Shown here: positions 44,540 to 52,630 of the stretch, piece after piece | Position numbering within the stretch: position 1 is the stretch's first letter | How the letters are laid out: each line of letters starts with the position of its first letter | Origin: Bacillota bacterium | GTDB taxonomy: Bacteria > Bacillota > Limnochordia > DUMW01 | NCBI GenBank assembly: GCA_012839765.1 | Contig: DUMW01000088.1 | Location: 39,364 to 103,363, forward strand | Direction: 5' to 3' | Length of the DNA: 64,000 bases | Notes under the pieces: generated by a model | What the model was told of the DNA's origin: nothing | Database searches by the model: none | Seen by the model: the letters and a program-made list of their open reading frames with translations, nothing else | Position numbers and translations under genes: made by a program

Positions 44540-45313
44540 ATGCACACCATCAGGTTGCCGGAACGAATGACCTCAAAGGAGCGGGTTCGGCGGGTCTTTG
44601 AGCACAGGGAACCGGATCGGGTGCCAATTAACTATGCGGCCAACCCGGGGATCGACCGTAAACTCAAAGCCCATTTTGGCTTGGCTCCGGATGACCACGA
44701 AGGCTTGCTTCAGGTTCTTGGTGTGGATTTTCGGGGTGTCGGTGCAGCGTACATTGGTCCCCGGTTGCATGAGCCCGTGGAGGGCCGATACGTCTGTCCC
44801 CTCTGGGGAGTTCGCAGCCGTTGGGTAGAATACGGTGAGAGTGGTTACATGGACTATTGCGATTTCCCCCTAAAGGATGCCGACGTAGCTACCATCGATG
44901 CCTGGCCCATGCCCTCGCCTGAGGATTATGACTATGCCTCCGTAGTGGAACTTTGTGAACGCTACAAAGACTACGCAATTTACATCGGCGGTCCGGGGAT
45001 CGGGGACTTCATTAATTTCAGCGGGAGGCTACGGGGGATGGAAGAGGTGCTCATAGGCCTCATCACCCGGGAACCGGCCCAGTTGCGGCTGATGGACCGG
45101 AAGCTTGAAATCGACCTGGAAGTGACACGCCGTACTCTGGAGGCCGCCCAAGGAAAAGTGGATCTTCTTTGGATTGGCGAGGATTTAGGCACCCAGATCG
45201 GCCCTATGATCAGCAGGGAGCTTTTCCTGGAACAGATTTTGCCGCGTCATCAAAAGCTGATCGAACAGGCATCGCCGAACAAGTGGGCTACGCCAATGGC
45301 CGTTGGGCCCTAG
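44540..45313 (+). pseudogene. UroD-fold protein, C-terminally truncated
   Basis: 257 residues with the N-terminal two thirds of a UroD/MtaA-superfamily protein: MTSKERVRRVFEHREPDRVP, YIGPRLHEPVEGRYVCPLWG, EVLIGLITREPAQLRLMDRK and WIGEDLGTQIGPMIS. It stops after HQKLIEQASPNKWATPMAV, just before the place where the zinc-site H-x-x-G motif should be; full proteins are about 340-370 residues. The next 160 bp contain no continuation. ATG 44540 follows AAGGGGAG. The intact promoter suggests a recent truncation. It is the second UroD-like gene in the window beside a sugar enzyme. Confidence 0.75.
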
Positions 45314-45485
45314 TTACATGGTTAGTTTTCAGAAGCTCACTGTTGCATTGAAACGGAGATCAATAACGGCCGAGAAGTCTAGCGAATTGGGTTAAGAATA
45401 ATGCATACTCTTCTAACCGGCCCGGAGGTATAAAGTTGGAAACGACGTATTTAGAGAGTGAGGCAAGATAACGATGGGAGGGTCT

Positions 45486-46379
45486 ATGGTGCAGTCGGGA
45501 AATAAGAAGATGTTTGAGTGCTACGTCAACAACTGGATCTTCGGTGAAGCTCCTTTGGCCGAGGTTTTCCAGAGGATTGCCGGCATCGGTTTCGATGGGG
45601 TGGAACTGATGGGTGAGCCCGCCTTGTATGACGGGAAGGAAGTGGCCCAGTTAGCTGGGGACTTTGGGCTTAAGGTTATCTCCCTGTGCGGGATGCACCC
45701 CGGTCCATCACCCGATGATCTACGTGCCCTGGGTCATCCGGACGCGAAAGAAAGACAGCGGGCGGTAGATTATGTAAAAGCCTGCATCGATCTAGCGGTG
45801 GAGGTGCAGGCTCGTAGTGTGTTGGTGGTGCCCAGTCTCGTCGGACAACCCACCTATTTTTCCTCCCGGGAGGAGGATTGGCAGAGAGTGGTGGATTCCC
45901 TGGCCAAATGTGCTGAGTATGCCGCATCCCAAGGGATCCTAATCACCATCGAACCCATCAACCGGTACGAAGTGTCTTTGGTGAACACCATCGGTGACGC
46001 CATCCGGATGGCAGAAGCGGTGAACAGTCCCCAGGTACGGGTGATGGGGGATACCTTCCACATGCAGATGGAGGAAGGAGACGGCATTCCCGCGGCCATC
46101 CGCCGGGCCGGTGGCTATTGGCTCCAGCATATTCACTTTGCGGATAACACCCGGGTGGCCCCCGGTTTGGGTACACTACCTTGGCGAGAGATCATTCGGG
46201 CCCTGAAGGAGATTGATTACCAAGGGGCCATTTCCTTTGAACCGTTGCCCCGGTGGGCAAGTCCCTACGATGTGAAGCAGGGGCGGTTTTCCCGGGAGGA
46301 ATTGGACGAAAACCTGCGGTTTGGCCTTGAGTATATAAGACTGATGCAGGAGATTGTCGCTACCGAGAATCCCGATTAA
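45486..46379 (+). CDS. xylose-isomerase-like TIM-barrel sugar isomerase/epimerase
   Basis: About 297 residues of the AP-endonuclease-2/xylose isomerase-like superfamily, which includes ketose 3-epimerases and hydroxypyruvate isomerase. Metal ligands are visible: Glu in TIEPINRYE, Asp and His in GDTFHM, His in IHFADNTR, Glu in ISFEPLP. Possible starts are ATG 45474, ATG 45486 and GTG 45489; the GGGAGGG site at 45476-45482 favours 45486 or 45489. The substrate cannot be named. It probably works with the neighbouring sugar enzymes. Confidence 0.85.
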   Translation: MVQSGNKKMFECYVNNWIFGEAPLAEVFQRIAGIGFDGVELMGEPALYDGKEVAQLAGDFGLKVISLCGMHPGPSPDDLRALGHPDAKERQRAVDYVKACIDLAVEVQARSVLVVPSLVGQPTYFSSREEDWQRVVDSLAKCAEYAASQGILITIEPINRYEVSLVNTIGDAIRMAEAVNSPQVRVMGDTFHMQMEEGDGIPAAIRRAGGYWLQHIHFADNTRVAPGLGTLPWREIIRALKEIDYQGAISFEPLPRWASPYDVKQGRFSREELDENLRFGLEYIRLMQEIVATENPD

Positions 46380-46652
46380 GGTGTGAGGTAAACATCGGTA
46401 GGTCAAACAGGCTGGATGGGAATCGGATTGCATTGGGTGGTTGTCTCGAGGGAGGGGGAAGACGCGGGTTCTCCCTCTTCCCTTCGACCTGTCTTTGTGG
46501 TTCACGATTGTTTCTGGGCCTCCTGATGAAAAGGGCTATCCTGAATCTTCGTTAGCCAAAGCTACCTGGTACCATCCTGGACGGTGTTATCAGGGACCTG
46601 AAATCCTATTATTCCAGGCGTTGCGAAGGGATTTCCAGCTGTCAGGATTTTA
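46380..46652. other. spacer between the isomerase gene and the rpsB promoter
   Basis: No supportable gene; a forward frame at 46441-46695 runs through the rpsB promoter. A GGGAGGGGGAAG...TTCTCCCTCTTCCC segment (about 46450-46485) can form an imperfect hairpin and may terminate the isomerase transcript. Confidence 0.4.
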
Positions 46653-46681
46653 TTGTAATCCTACCCTCTTTGTGATATACT
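46653..46681 (+). promoter_or_regulatory. promoter of the rpsB operon
   Basis: TTGTAA (46653-46658), a 17-base spacer and TATACT (46676-46681). Confidence 0.8.
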
Positions 46682-46703
46682 ACTTAACGGTGTAAATACG
46701 CAC

Positions 46704-46763
46704 GCCTTGTGACCCTGTTGGGGGTGCCCTTCGGGCGGGGTGCCAACTGGGGAAGAACAAGGC
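46704..46763 (+). promoter_or_regulatory. structured leader RNA upstream of rpsB
   Basis: Three nested stems: GCCTTGT (46704-46710) with ACAAGGC (46757-46763), GTTGG (46717-46721) with CCAAC (46743-46747), and GCCC (46726-46729) with GGGC (46733-46736). It starts about 16 bases after the expected transcription start and ends 36 bases before the rpsB ATG, the right place for autogenous control by S2. I do not recognise it as a named family. Confidence 0.6.
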
Positions 46764-46799
46764 GGAGGCTAAACCAACTGGAGAAAGGAGGTGGACGAG

Positions 46800-47603
46800 A
46801 TGGCGATAGTTGGCATGAAGCAACTACTGGAAGCCGGCGTTCACTTCGGTCATCAGACGAGACGATGGAATCCCAAGATGAAGGAATATATCTTCACCGA
46901 ACGCAATGGGATTTACATCATAGACCTACAGAAAACCGTCAAGAAGATTGAAGAGGCGTACAATTTCGTAAGAGATGTCGTTGCCGACGGTGGCACCGTG
47001 TTGTTTGTGGGTACCAAGAAGCAAGCCCAGCAGACGGTGGTGGAAGAGGCCACCCGGTGCGGGATGTTTTACGTCAATGAACGTTGGTTGGGTGGAATGC
47101 TGACAAACTTCCAGACCATCCGCAGCCGGATCGATTATATGGTCAAGCTGGAGAAGATGGAAGAGGATGGGTCCTTTGCTGTGCGGCCCAAGAAGGAAGT
47201 TTTAGATCTGGTGAACACCCGGACGAAACTGCAGCGTTTCCTGAACGGGATCCGGAATATGTACGAGTTGCCGGACGTAGTGTTTGTCATTGACCCGCGG
47301 AAAGAGAAGATCGCGGTGGCGGAGGCACGCAAGCTCGGAATTCCTGTGGTGGCGATCGTGGATACTAACTGTGATCCCGACGAGGTAGATTACGTGATCC
47401 CGGGGAACGATGATGCCATTCGGGCCATCCGGTTACTGACCAGCGTCATTGCTGATGCGGTATTGGAAGGCAAGGAAGGTTTCCAGGATACTCAACTCGA
47501 AGAAGACCAGGTTAGCCCGGAGCCTGAAGTTGAGGTCGTGGAAGTAACCGAGGACATGTTCCAAGGTGAGCAGGACGAGGCTGCAAGTGTCCTCGAAGAG
47601 TAG
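46800..47603 (+). CDS. rpsB: 30S ribosomal protein S2
   Basis: A 267-residue S2: [73 protein letters not shown]. It has an acidic C-terminal tail of about 40 residues beyond the core. GTG 46791 is in frame but within AAAGGAGGTGG; ATG 46800 is the start. It is the first gene of the rpsB-tsf-pyrH-frr run. Confidence 0.98.
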   Translation: MAIVGMKQLLEAGVHFGHQTRRWNPKMKEYIFTERNGIYIIDLQKTVKKIEEAYNFVRDVVADGGTVLFVGTKKQAQQTVVEEATRCGMFYVNERWLGGMLTNFQTIRSRIDYMVKLEKMEEDGSFAVRPKKEVLDLVNTRTKLQRFLNGIRNMYELPDVVFVIDPRKEKIAVAEARKLGIPVVAIVDTNCDPDEVDYVIPGNDDAIRAIRLLTSVIADAVLEGKEGFQDTQLEEDQVSPEPEVEVVEVTEDMFQGEQDEAASVLEE

Positions 47604-47618
47604 TTCAAAGAACAAAAG

Positions 47619-47653
47619 GCCCGGGCGATGCATTGTCGTCACGGGCTTTTTTT
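47619..47653 (+). terminator. attenuator-like terminator between rpsB and tsf
   Basis: GCCCG (47619-47623) pairs with CGGGC (47642-47646), with an inner CGA/TCG pairing, followed by seven T. The tsf ribosome-binding site comes directly after, so it probably trims tsf expression relative to rpsB. Confidence 0.7.
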
Positions 47654-47671
47654 GTGAGGAGGCTCATAGAC

Positions 47672-48325
47672 ATGGCAGTTACAGCGCAAATGGTCAAGGA
47701 ATTGCGAGAGAAGACCGGGGCAGGGATGATGGACTGCAAGAAGGCCCTTTTGTCCGCCGACGGTGATATGGAAAAGGCGATCCAGATCCTGCGGGAGAAG
47801 GGCTTGGCCGATGCGGCGAAGAAGGCCGGTCGTGCCGCAGCTGAGGGTGTCGTCGATGCTTATATTCACATGGGTGGCCGGATCGGGGTGCTGATCGAAG
47901 TCAACTGTGAGACAGACTTTGTGGCCAAGACCGAGGATTTTCAGCAGTTTGTGAAGGATATGGCCATGCAGGTGGCGGCATCTAGTCCCAAATATGTAAG
48001 CCGGGATGAAGTGCCCGAAGAGGTGCTGGCCAAGGAGCGGGAGATCTACCGGAATGCTGCCCTCAACGAAGGCAAACCGGAGAAGATCCTCGATCGCATT
48101 GTGGAAGGCAGATTGGAGAAATTCTTTAAAGAAGTGTGTCTCCTGGAGCAACCCTTTATTAAGGACCCCGATGTGACGGTGGAAGAGGTACAAAAGGCCC
48201 TGGTGGCCAAGCTGGGCGAGAACATCTCTGTACGCCGGTTTGTGCGTTGGGAACGGGGCGAAGGACTGGAGAAGCGGGAGTGTAATTTAGCTGAGGAAGT
48301 GAAGGCGCAGCTGGAAGGAAAATAA
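47672..48325 (+). CDS. tsf: translation elongation factor Ts
   Basis: 217 residues: [25 protein letters not shown], the conserved [13 protein letters not shown], and a short dimerisation region ending [12 protein letters not shown]. It recycles EF-Tu by GDP release. ATG 47672 follows GAGGAGG by nine bases; the frame open to 47633 lies in the attenuator. It is shorter than the E. coli protein, typical of Bacillota-type short EF-Ts. Confidence 0.97.
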   Translation: MAVTAQMVKELREKTGAGMMDCKKALLSADGDMEKAIQILREKGLADAAKKAGRAAAEGVVDAYIHMGGRIGVLIEVNCETDFVAKTEDFQQFVKDMAMQVAASSPKYVSRDEVPEEVLAKEREIYRNAALNEGKPEKILDRIVEGRLEKFFKEVCLLEQPFIKDPDVTVEEVQKALVAKLGENISVRRFVRWERGEGLEKRECNLAEEVKAQLEGK

Positions 48326-48343
48326 CTACCGGGAGTTGAAACC

Positions 48344-49075
48344 ATGAAGAATCCAGCTTACCGTCGTGTTCTTCTGAAGCTGAGCGGAGAGGCGCTCGCG
48401 GGCGCCTCTGGCACCGGCCTTGATCTGGACGTGGTGAATTTCATTGCCAAGGAGATCCACAAGGTGGTGCAAATTGGCGTGGAGATCGCGGTGGTGGTCG
48501 GTGGCGGTAATATCTGGCGGGGAGCTCCCGCTTCTGCCCGGGGGATGGATCGTGTCACAGCTGATTACATGGGTATGTTGGGGACTGTGATTAATGCCTT
48601 GGCTTTGCAGGATGCCCTGGAGAACCTGGGAGTGGAGACCCGGGTACAGACGGCCATTGAGATGCGGGAAGTGGCCGAGCCGTATATTCGCCGACGGGCC
48701 ATCCGCCATCTGGAGAAGGGTCGCGTGGTGATCTTTGCCTCGGGCACAGGGAACCCATACTTTTCCACCGATACCACGGCGGCGCTGCGAGCGGCGGAGA
48801 TCGAGGCCGAGATGATCCTCATGGCCAAAAAGGGCGTTGATGGAGTGTATTCTTCGGATCCCCGGTATGACGCGGAGGCTGTCCTGTTGAAGGAGTTAGA
48901 TCACATGGACATGCTTCAACGGGGCCTAAAGGTGATGGATGCCACAGCGGCTTCCCTGTGTATGGACAACAAGATTCCCATTATGGTATTCAACTTTAAT
49001 GTAGAGGATAACATTATCCGTGCCGTCCTTGGCGAAAGGATCGGTACACTCGTGGGAGGGAAGGCGAATGGATAG
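48344..49075 (+). CDS. pyrH: UMP kinase
   Basis: A 243-residue amino-acid-kinase-family UMP kinase: [65 protein letters not shown]. It makes UDP from UMP. Its end overlaps the frr start by eight bases. Confidence 0.98.
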   Translation: MKNPAYRRVLLKLSGEALAGASGTGLDLDVVNFIAKEIHKVVQIGVEIAVVVGGGNIWRGAPASARGMDRVTADYMGMLGTVINALALQDALENLGVETRVQTAIEMREVAEPYIRRRAIRHLEKGRVVIFASGTGNPYFSTDTTAALRAAEIEAEMILMAKKGVDGVYSSDPRYDAEAVLLKELDHMDMLQRGLKVMDATAASLCMDNKIPIMVFNFNVEDNIIRAVLGERIGTLVGGKANG

Positions 49076-49628
49076 TAACAGCATACTTAATGAGGCCCAA
49101 AAGAAGATGGAAGGTGTAATCGAAGCTTTGAAGCGGGAGTTTGCTTCGGTGCGCACCGGACGGGCCAATCCTGCTTTGCTGGACCGAGTCATGGTGGACT
49201 ATTACGGCGTACCTACACCTTTGAACCAGCTTGCCAACGTGAGCGCCCCGGAGCCACAGCTGTTGGTGCTTCAGCCCTATGATAAGACCGCCATGGCGGA
49301 TATTGAGAAAGCCATCCTCAAAGCCGATCTGGGATTGACGCCCTCCAATGACGGTAATGTGATCCGCATTGCCATTCCCCCGTTGACCCAGGAACGGCGG
49401 AAGGAGCTGGCGAAGCTGGTGGCCAAGGAGGCCGAAGATAAGCGGGTGGCGGTCAGGCACATCCGTCGCGATGCCAACACGAGGATCAAAGCTTTGGAGA
49501 AGGACGGCGAGTTGCCGGAGGATGAAAGTCGGAAGCTGCAAGATGATGTGCAGAAGTTGACCGACAAATTCATCGAAGAGATCGACAGCATTCTGGAAAA
49601 GAAGCAACAGGAGCTTATGGAGATCTAA
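49068..49628 (+). CDS. frr: ribosome recycling factor
   Basis: 186 residues: [32 protein letters not shown] block ([17 protein letters not shown]), [21 protein letters not shown]. It splits post-termination ribosomes with EF-G. ATG 49068 gives the standard start; the frame open to 49020 is within pyrH. Confidence 0.97.
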   Translation: MDSNSILNEAQKKMEGVIEALKREFASVRTGRANPALLDRVMVDYYGVPTPLNQLANVSAPEPQLLVLQPYDKTAMADIEKAILKADLGLTPSNDGNVIRIAIPPLTQERRKELAKLVAKEAEDKRVAVRHIRRDANTRIKALEKDGELPEDESRKLQDDVQKLTDKFIEEIDSILEKKQQELMEI

Positions 49629-49825
49629 TGGATTTTTCCTTCGTAGGCATGAAACTGGAGGATGCACAAAGGATGATGGCCGCCTGTACCGGGCGGCATC
49701 CTGTTATTATTCAGGTGACGCGACCTCCCAAAGGGGAGCATAGCCCGGGGGTTTTGCGGGTGGTGGCCCAACGGGAGGAGGAAGACCGCATTGTCCTGGT
49801 GTGTGCCCATGAGATGGAAGTATAA
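49628..49825 (+). CDS. small conserved-looking protein between frr and uppS
   Basis: 65 residues, starting in the frr stop codon (TAATG), so translationally coupled. FVGMKLEDAQRMMAACTGRHP followed by a strand-rich half with VTRPPKGE and VLRVVAQREE resembles a single PASTA-like module (VGM-x-LEDA start). No signal peptide or membrane segment. The function is unknown. Confidence 0.6.
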   Translation: MDFSFVGMKLEDAQRMMAACTGRHPVIIQVTRPPKGEHSPGVLRVVAQREEEDRIVLVCAHEMEV

Positions 49826-49958
49826 CCCCTTTGGGCCCTTTGTGCATACCCCGGACTAAGGAGCAAAGACTGGTGGCAAGGGTTGTGTGCTATCCTCCGG
49901 GAGAGGGGGTGGAGGGCGGGGTCTGTCCTGGCGCAGGATGGATGTCGCCCCCGGAGAT

Positions 49959-50708
49959 ATGAAGTCATGGTGGAAGCGGTTGATGCCGCCTCTCCAACGG
50001 AAAAAGCCTGAGAATATCCCTACACATGTGGCAGTGATTATGGACGGCAATGGCCGGTGGGCGGTGGGCCGGGGCCTTTCCCGGACCGAAGGCCATCGCA
50101 TGGGCGTGCAGTCCCTACGACAGTTGGTGGAGACCGCAGGGGAGCTCGGGATCAAGTATCTAACAGTTTACGCCTTTTCCACGGAGAACTGGGGTCGGCC
50201 CCAGGAGGAAGTGGAAGCCCTCTTGAATCTACTTCAGGAGTCTTTAAACGAATACTTGCCGGAATTGGTCGAAAATAATGTACGGGTGCGGGTGATCGGG
50301 CGCCGGGATGACTTGGACTCTTCCCTCCGGGAATGCTTGGAGCGGGCGGAGCGGGAAACAGCTCACAACGATGCTCTGTTTTTGAATATCGCCTTCAATT
50401 ACGGTGGTCGGGCGGAACTGGTGGATGGGATTTGTGCCATTGTGCAAAGGGCTCTAACCGGCGAGATCTCCCCTGGGGAGATCGACGAAGAGCTCATTGA
50501 AGAGCACCTGTACCTACGGGGACAACCGGCTCCGGACCTGTTGATTCGCACCGGCGGGGAGCACCGGGTCAGCAATTTCCTCCTGTGGCATATAGCTTAC
50601 ACAGAGTTTTACGTAACCCCTGTGCCGTGGCCGGAGTTCGGACCTCGGGATTTGTACCGGGCCATCGAATCCTACAGCCGACGGCAGCGACGCTTTGGCC
50701 AGCTTTAG
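49959..50708 (+). CDS. uppS: undecaprenyl diphosphate synthase
   Basis: 249 residues of the cis-prenyltransferase family: HVAVIMDGNGRWAVGRG with the catalytic Asp, EGHRMGVQSLRQ, LTVYAFSTENWGRP, and the C-terminal DLLIRTGGEHRVSNFLLWH and WPEFG. It makes the C55 lipid carrier for the cell wall. The start is uncertain: ATG 49938 and the frame open to 49887 are alternatives; ATG 49959 gives an N-terminus of normal length. Confidence 0.96.
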   Translation: MKSWWKRLMPPLQRKKPENIPTHVAVIMDGNGRWAVGRGLSRTEGHRMGVQSLRQLVETAGELGIKYLTVYAFSTENWGRPQEEVEALLNLLQESLNEYLPELVENNVRVRVIGRRDDLDSSLRECLERAERETAHNDALFLNIAFNYGGRAELVDGICAIVQRALTGEISPGEIDEELIEEHLYLRGQPAPDLLIRTGGEHRVSNFLLWHIAYTEFYVTPVPWPEFGPRDLYRAIESYSRRQRRFGQL

Positions 50709-50726
50709 GGTTGTGCCGCAATTTTC

Positions 50727-50752
50727 AAAAGGGAGGTGAGCGGCTCCCTTTG
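50727..50752 (+). other. hairpin at the cdsA ribosome-binding region
   Basis: AAAGGGAG (50728-50735) and CTCCCTTT (50744-50751) form a perfect 8-bp stem with loop GTGAGCGG. It contains the only good Shine-Dalgarno sequence upstream of cdsA. Confidence 0.55.
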
Positions 50753-50765
50753 TGAGCCGTGCAAG

Positions 50766-51578
50766 ATGCAGCTGGGCGATGGACAACTTTCCAGAAGAAT
50801 TATCACCGCGGTTGTGGGTGTGCCCATCCTGTTGGGGTTGTATTACGTAGGGGGCTGGCCCTTGTTCTTCTTGTTGGTGGGGTTGATCGTGATTGCCGCC
50901 GACGAGCTTGGTCAGATGTTTGACAAACTAAGTGTTGCGCCCAGCCGGGCGGACCTCATTTTCGGTGGCCTAACCCTGCTTCTCGGAGCATATATTAGTA
51001 CCATTAACAAAGAATATGGTACCGTCGGTGGCGCGGTGGTGACCGTACTTTTGGCTGCCTTTGCCATCAAAGAGATGGTGAAGGGTACGAAATTCTCCCC
51101 GGAACGGGTGGCCTTAGCCTTGTTCGGTAGTATCTACGTGGGCCTGTTTTCCTACTTGTGGCTCTTGCGGGCCTTCGGGGACGGTAGCCGTTACCTGATC
51201 ACCCTGGTATTACTGATTTGGGCCCAGGACATCGGTGCCTATTTCATCGGCCTTACCTTAGGCAAACGTCCCTTGGCTCCCACCATCAGTCCGAAGAAGA
51301 CCTGGGAGGGGGCTTTGGGGGGCCTGGCCTGTGGTGTGTTGGTGGCTGGCTTGGTGGGTCTGTTTTGGCATATGGGGGGCATCGGTTTCCTTTTGGGGCT
51401 GGTGGCCGGTATCGCAGGACAGATCGGTGATCTGGTGGAATCAGCATTGAAGCGGGCCGCTGGTGTCAAGGATTCGGGTTCATTGCTACCGGGACACGGG
51501 GGAGTATTGGATCGGTTCGACAGTCTTATCTTTGCTGCGCCCCTTGCCTATCTGTTGGTGACGGTGCTTTTGGGGTGA
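50766..51578 (+). CDS. cdsA: phosphatidate cytidylyltransferase
   Basis: About 270 residues with eight or so membrane helices and the CDP-diglyceride synthase signature near the C-terminus (ALKRAAGVKDSGSLLPGHGG followed by LDRFDSL). It converts phosphatidic acid to CDP-diacylglycerol. GTG 50736 is in frame but lies in the GGGAGGTG site and in a hairpin; ATG 50766 fits the family N-terminus (LSRRIITAVVGVPILLG). The start is not certain. Confidence 0.94.
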   Translation: MQLGDGQLSRRIITAVVGVPILLGLYYVGGWPLFFLLVGLIVIAADELGQMFDKLSVAPSRADLIFGGLTLLLGAYISTINKEYGTVGGAVVTVLLAAFAIKEMVKGTKFSPERVALALFGSIYVGLFSYLWLLRAFGDGSRYLITLVLLIWAQDIGAYFIGLTLGKRPLAPTISPKKTWEGALGGLACGVLVAGLVGLFWHMGGIGFLLGLVAGIAGQIGDLVESALKRAAGVKDSGSLLPGHGGVLDRFDSLIFAAPLAYLLVTVLLG

Positions 51579-51585
51579 ACCGCCT

Positions 51586-52614
51586 ATGCACCGGGCACAG
51601 AAAGCTGTTGCCCTCATTTTTGCCATTGCCCTTCTGATCGTTGTTCTCCTCAAATTGTTTTTTGCTTATCTGGCCCCCTTTATCTGTGGGGGCCTTATTG
51701 CTTTAGTCATCGATCCACTGGTGGGACATCTCGAGCAGCGGGGAGTCGGTCGCAACGTCGCGGTGACCCTAGTTCTCGTGGCCTTGGGCCTTGTTTTGGC
51801 CCTGGGGCTGGTCAGTGCTTTGACCCACCTGTCCGGCGAGCTTTTGGGCCTTCAGGCCCGACTGGAACTGCAGCGGGAGCTTATCATTCAGTACGATCAG
51901 TGGTCTATATTTTTCGAGAAATTCTTAAAAGGACTCCCTCCGCAAGTTGCAGAAGTAATAACGAAGCAGTTGGCCGCCCTTAACCTGAAGCTACAGGAGT
52001 TAGCCCAAGAGGCGCTGTTGTCTTTGGGGGGCCTGCCCCAGTTTCTTTTCGGTCTGATGATGGCCCTTTTCAGTGCCTACTTCCTCAGTCGGGACAAAAG
52101 GGACTTTGTCCGGTGGTTGTTTTTGGTGCTCCCGGAAAGCTGGCAGGGCTATGTTGTGCAGATCAAGGGGGAAGTGCTCAGCGGCGTTTTGGGTTATTTG
52201 CGGGCCCAGGTGGTGATTCTGCTTCTTTCCACCGCAGTCAGTGTCGCGGGGTTGCACCTGCTAGGTATTAACTACGCTTGGGTCTTGGGCATACTAACGG
52301 GGGTACTGGAGTTTCTGCCGGTGGTTGGTCCGGGAGTTGTCTATTTACCCTTAATCATTTATCATGTAGGGCGGGGGCAGGCACTGCTGAGCATTGCCTT
52401 GGGAGTTAACCTGGCAGTTATTGTTTTGCTTCGGCAGTTGGTGGAGCCCCAGCTTTTGGGTCGTTCCACGGGGGTTCATCCCTTGTTGTTTGCCGCCTCA
52501 CTGTACTTGGGTTTGGCCATCTACGGCTCTGTGGGCCTGTTTTTAGGCCCCATGTTGTTACTTATACTTCGGGCGGTTTGTACCGTGATTTTGGTGCCAA
52601 ACTTCCATATGTAA
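51586..52614 (+). CDS. AI-2E family transporter, YtvI-like
   Basis: A 342-residue permease of the AI-2E/PerM family with about eight membrane helices: two N-terminal (FAIALLIVVLLKLFFAYLAPF), a soluble middle region (residues about 85-150) and a C-terminal block with LGINYAWVLGILTGVLEFLPVVGPG. It resembles the sporulation protein YtvI. It is inserted between cdsA and dxr, where Bacillus has no such gene. The substrate is unknown. Confidence 0.85.
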   Translation: MHRAQKAVALIFAIALLIVVLLKLFFAYLAPFICGGLIALVIDPLVGHLEQRGVGRNVAVTLVLVALGLVLALGLVSALTHLSGELLGLQARLELQRELIIQYDQWSIFFEKFLKGLPPQVAEVITKQLAALNLKLQELAQEALLSLGGLPQFLFGLMMALFSAYFLSRDKRDFVRWLFLVLPESWQGYVVQIKGEVLSGVLGYLRAQVVILLLSTAVSVAGLHLLGINYAWVLGILTGVLEFLPVVGPGVVYLPLIIYHVGRGQALLSIALGVNLAVIVLLRQLVEPQLLGRSTGVHPLLFAASLYLGLAIYGSVGLFLGPMLLLILRAVCTVILVPNFHM

Positions 52615-52630
52615 GGAAGGAGTCAGTTCC

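Noticed and set aside
46441..46695. 84-codon forward frame before rpsB
   Set aside because: It overlaps the rpsB promoter and leader start and has no homology or good start signal.
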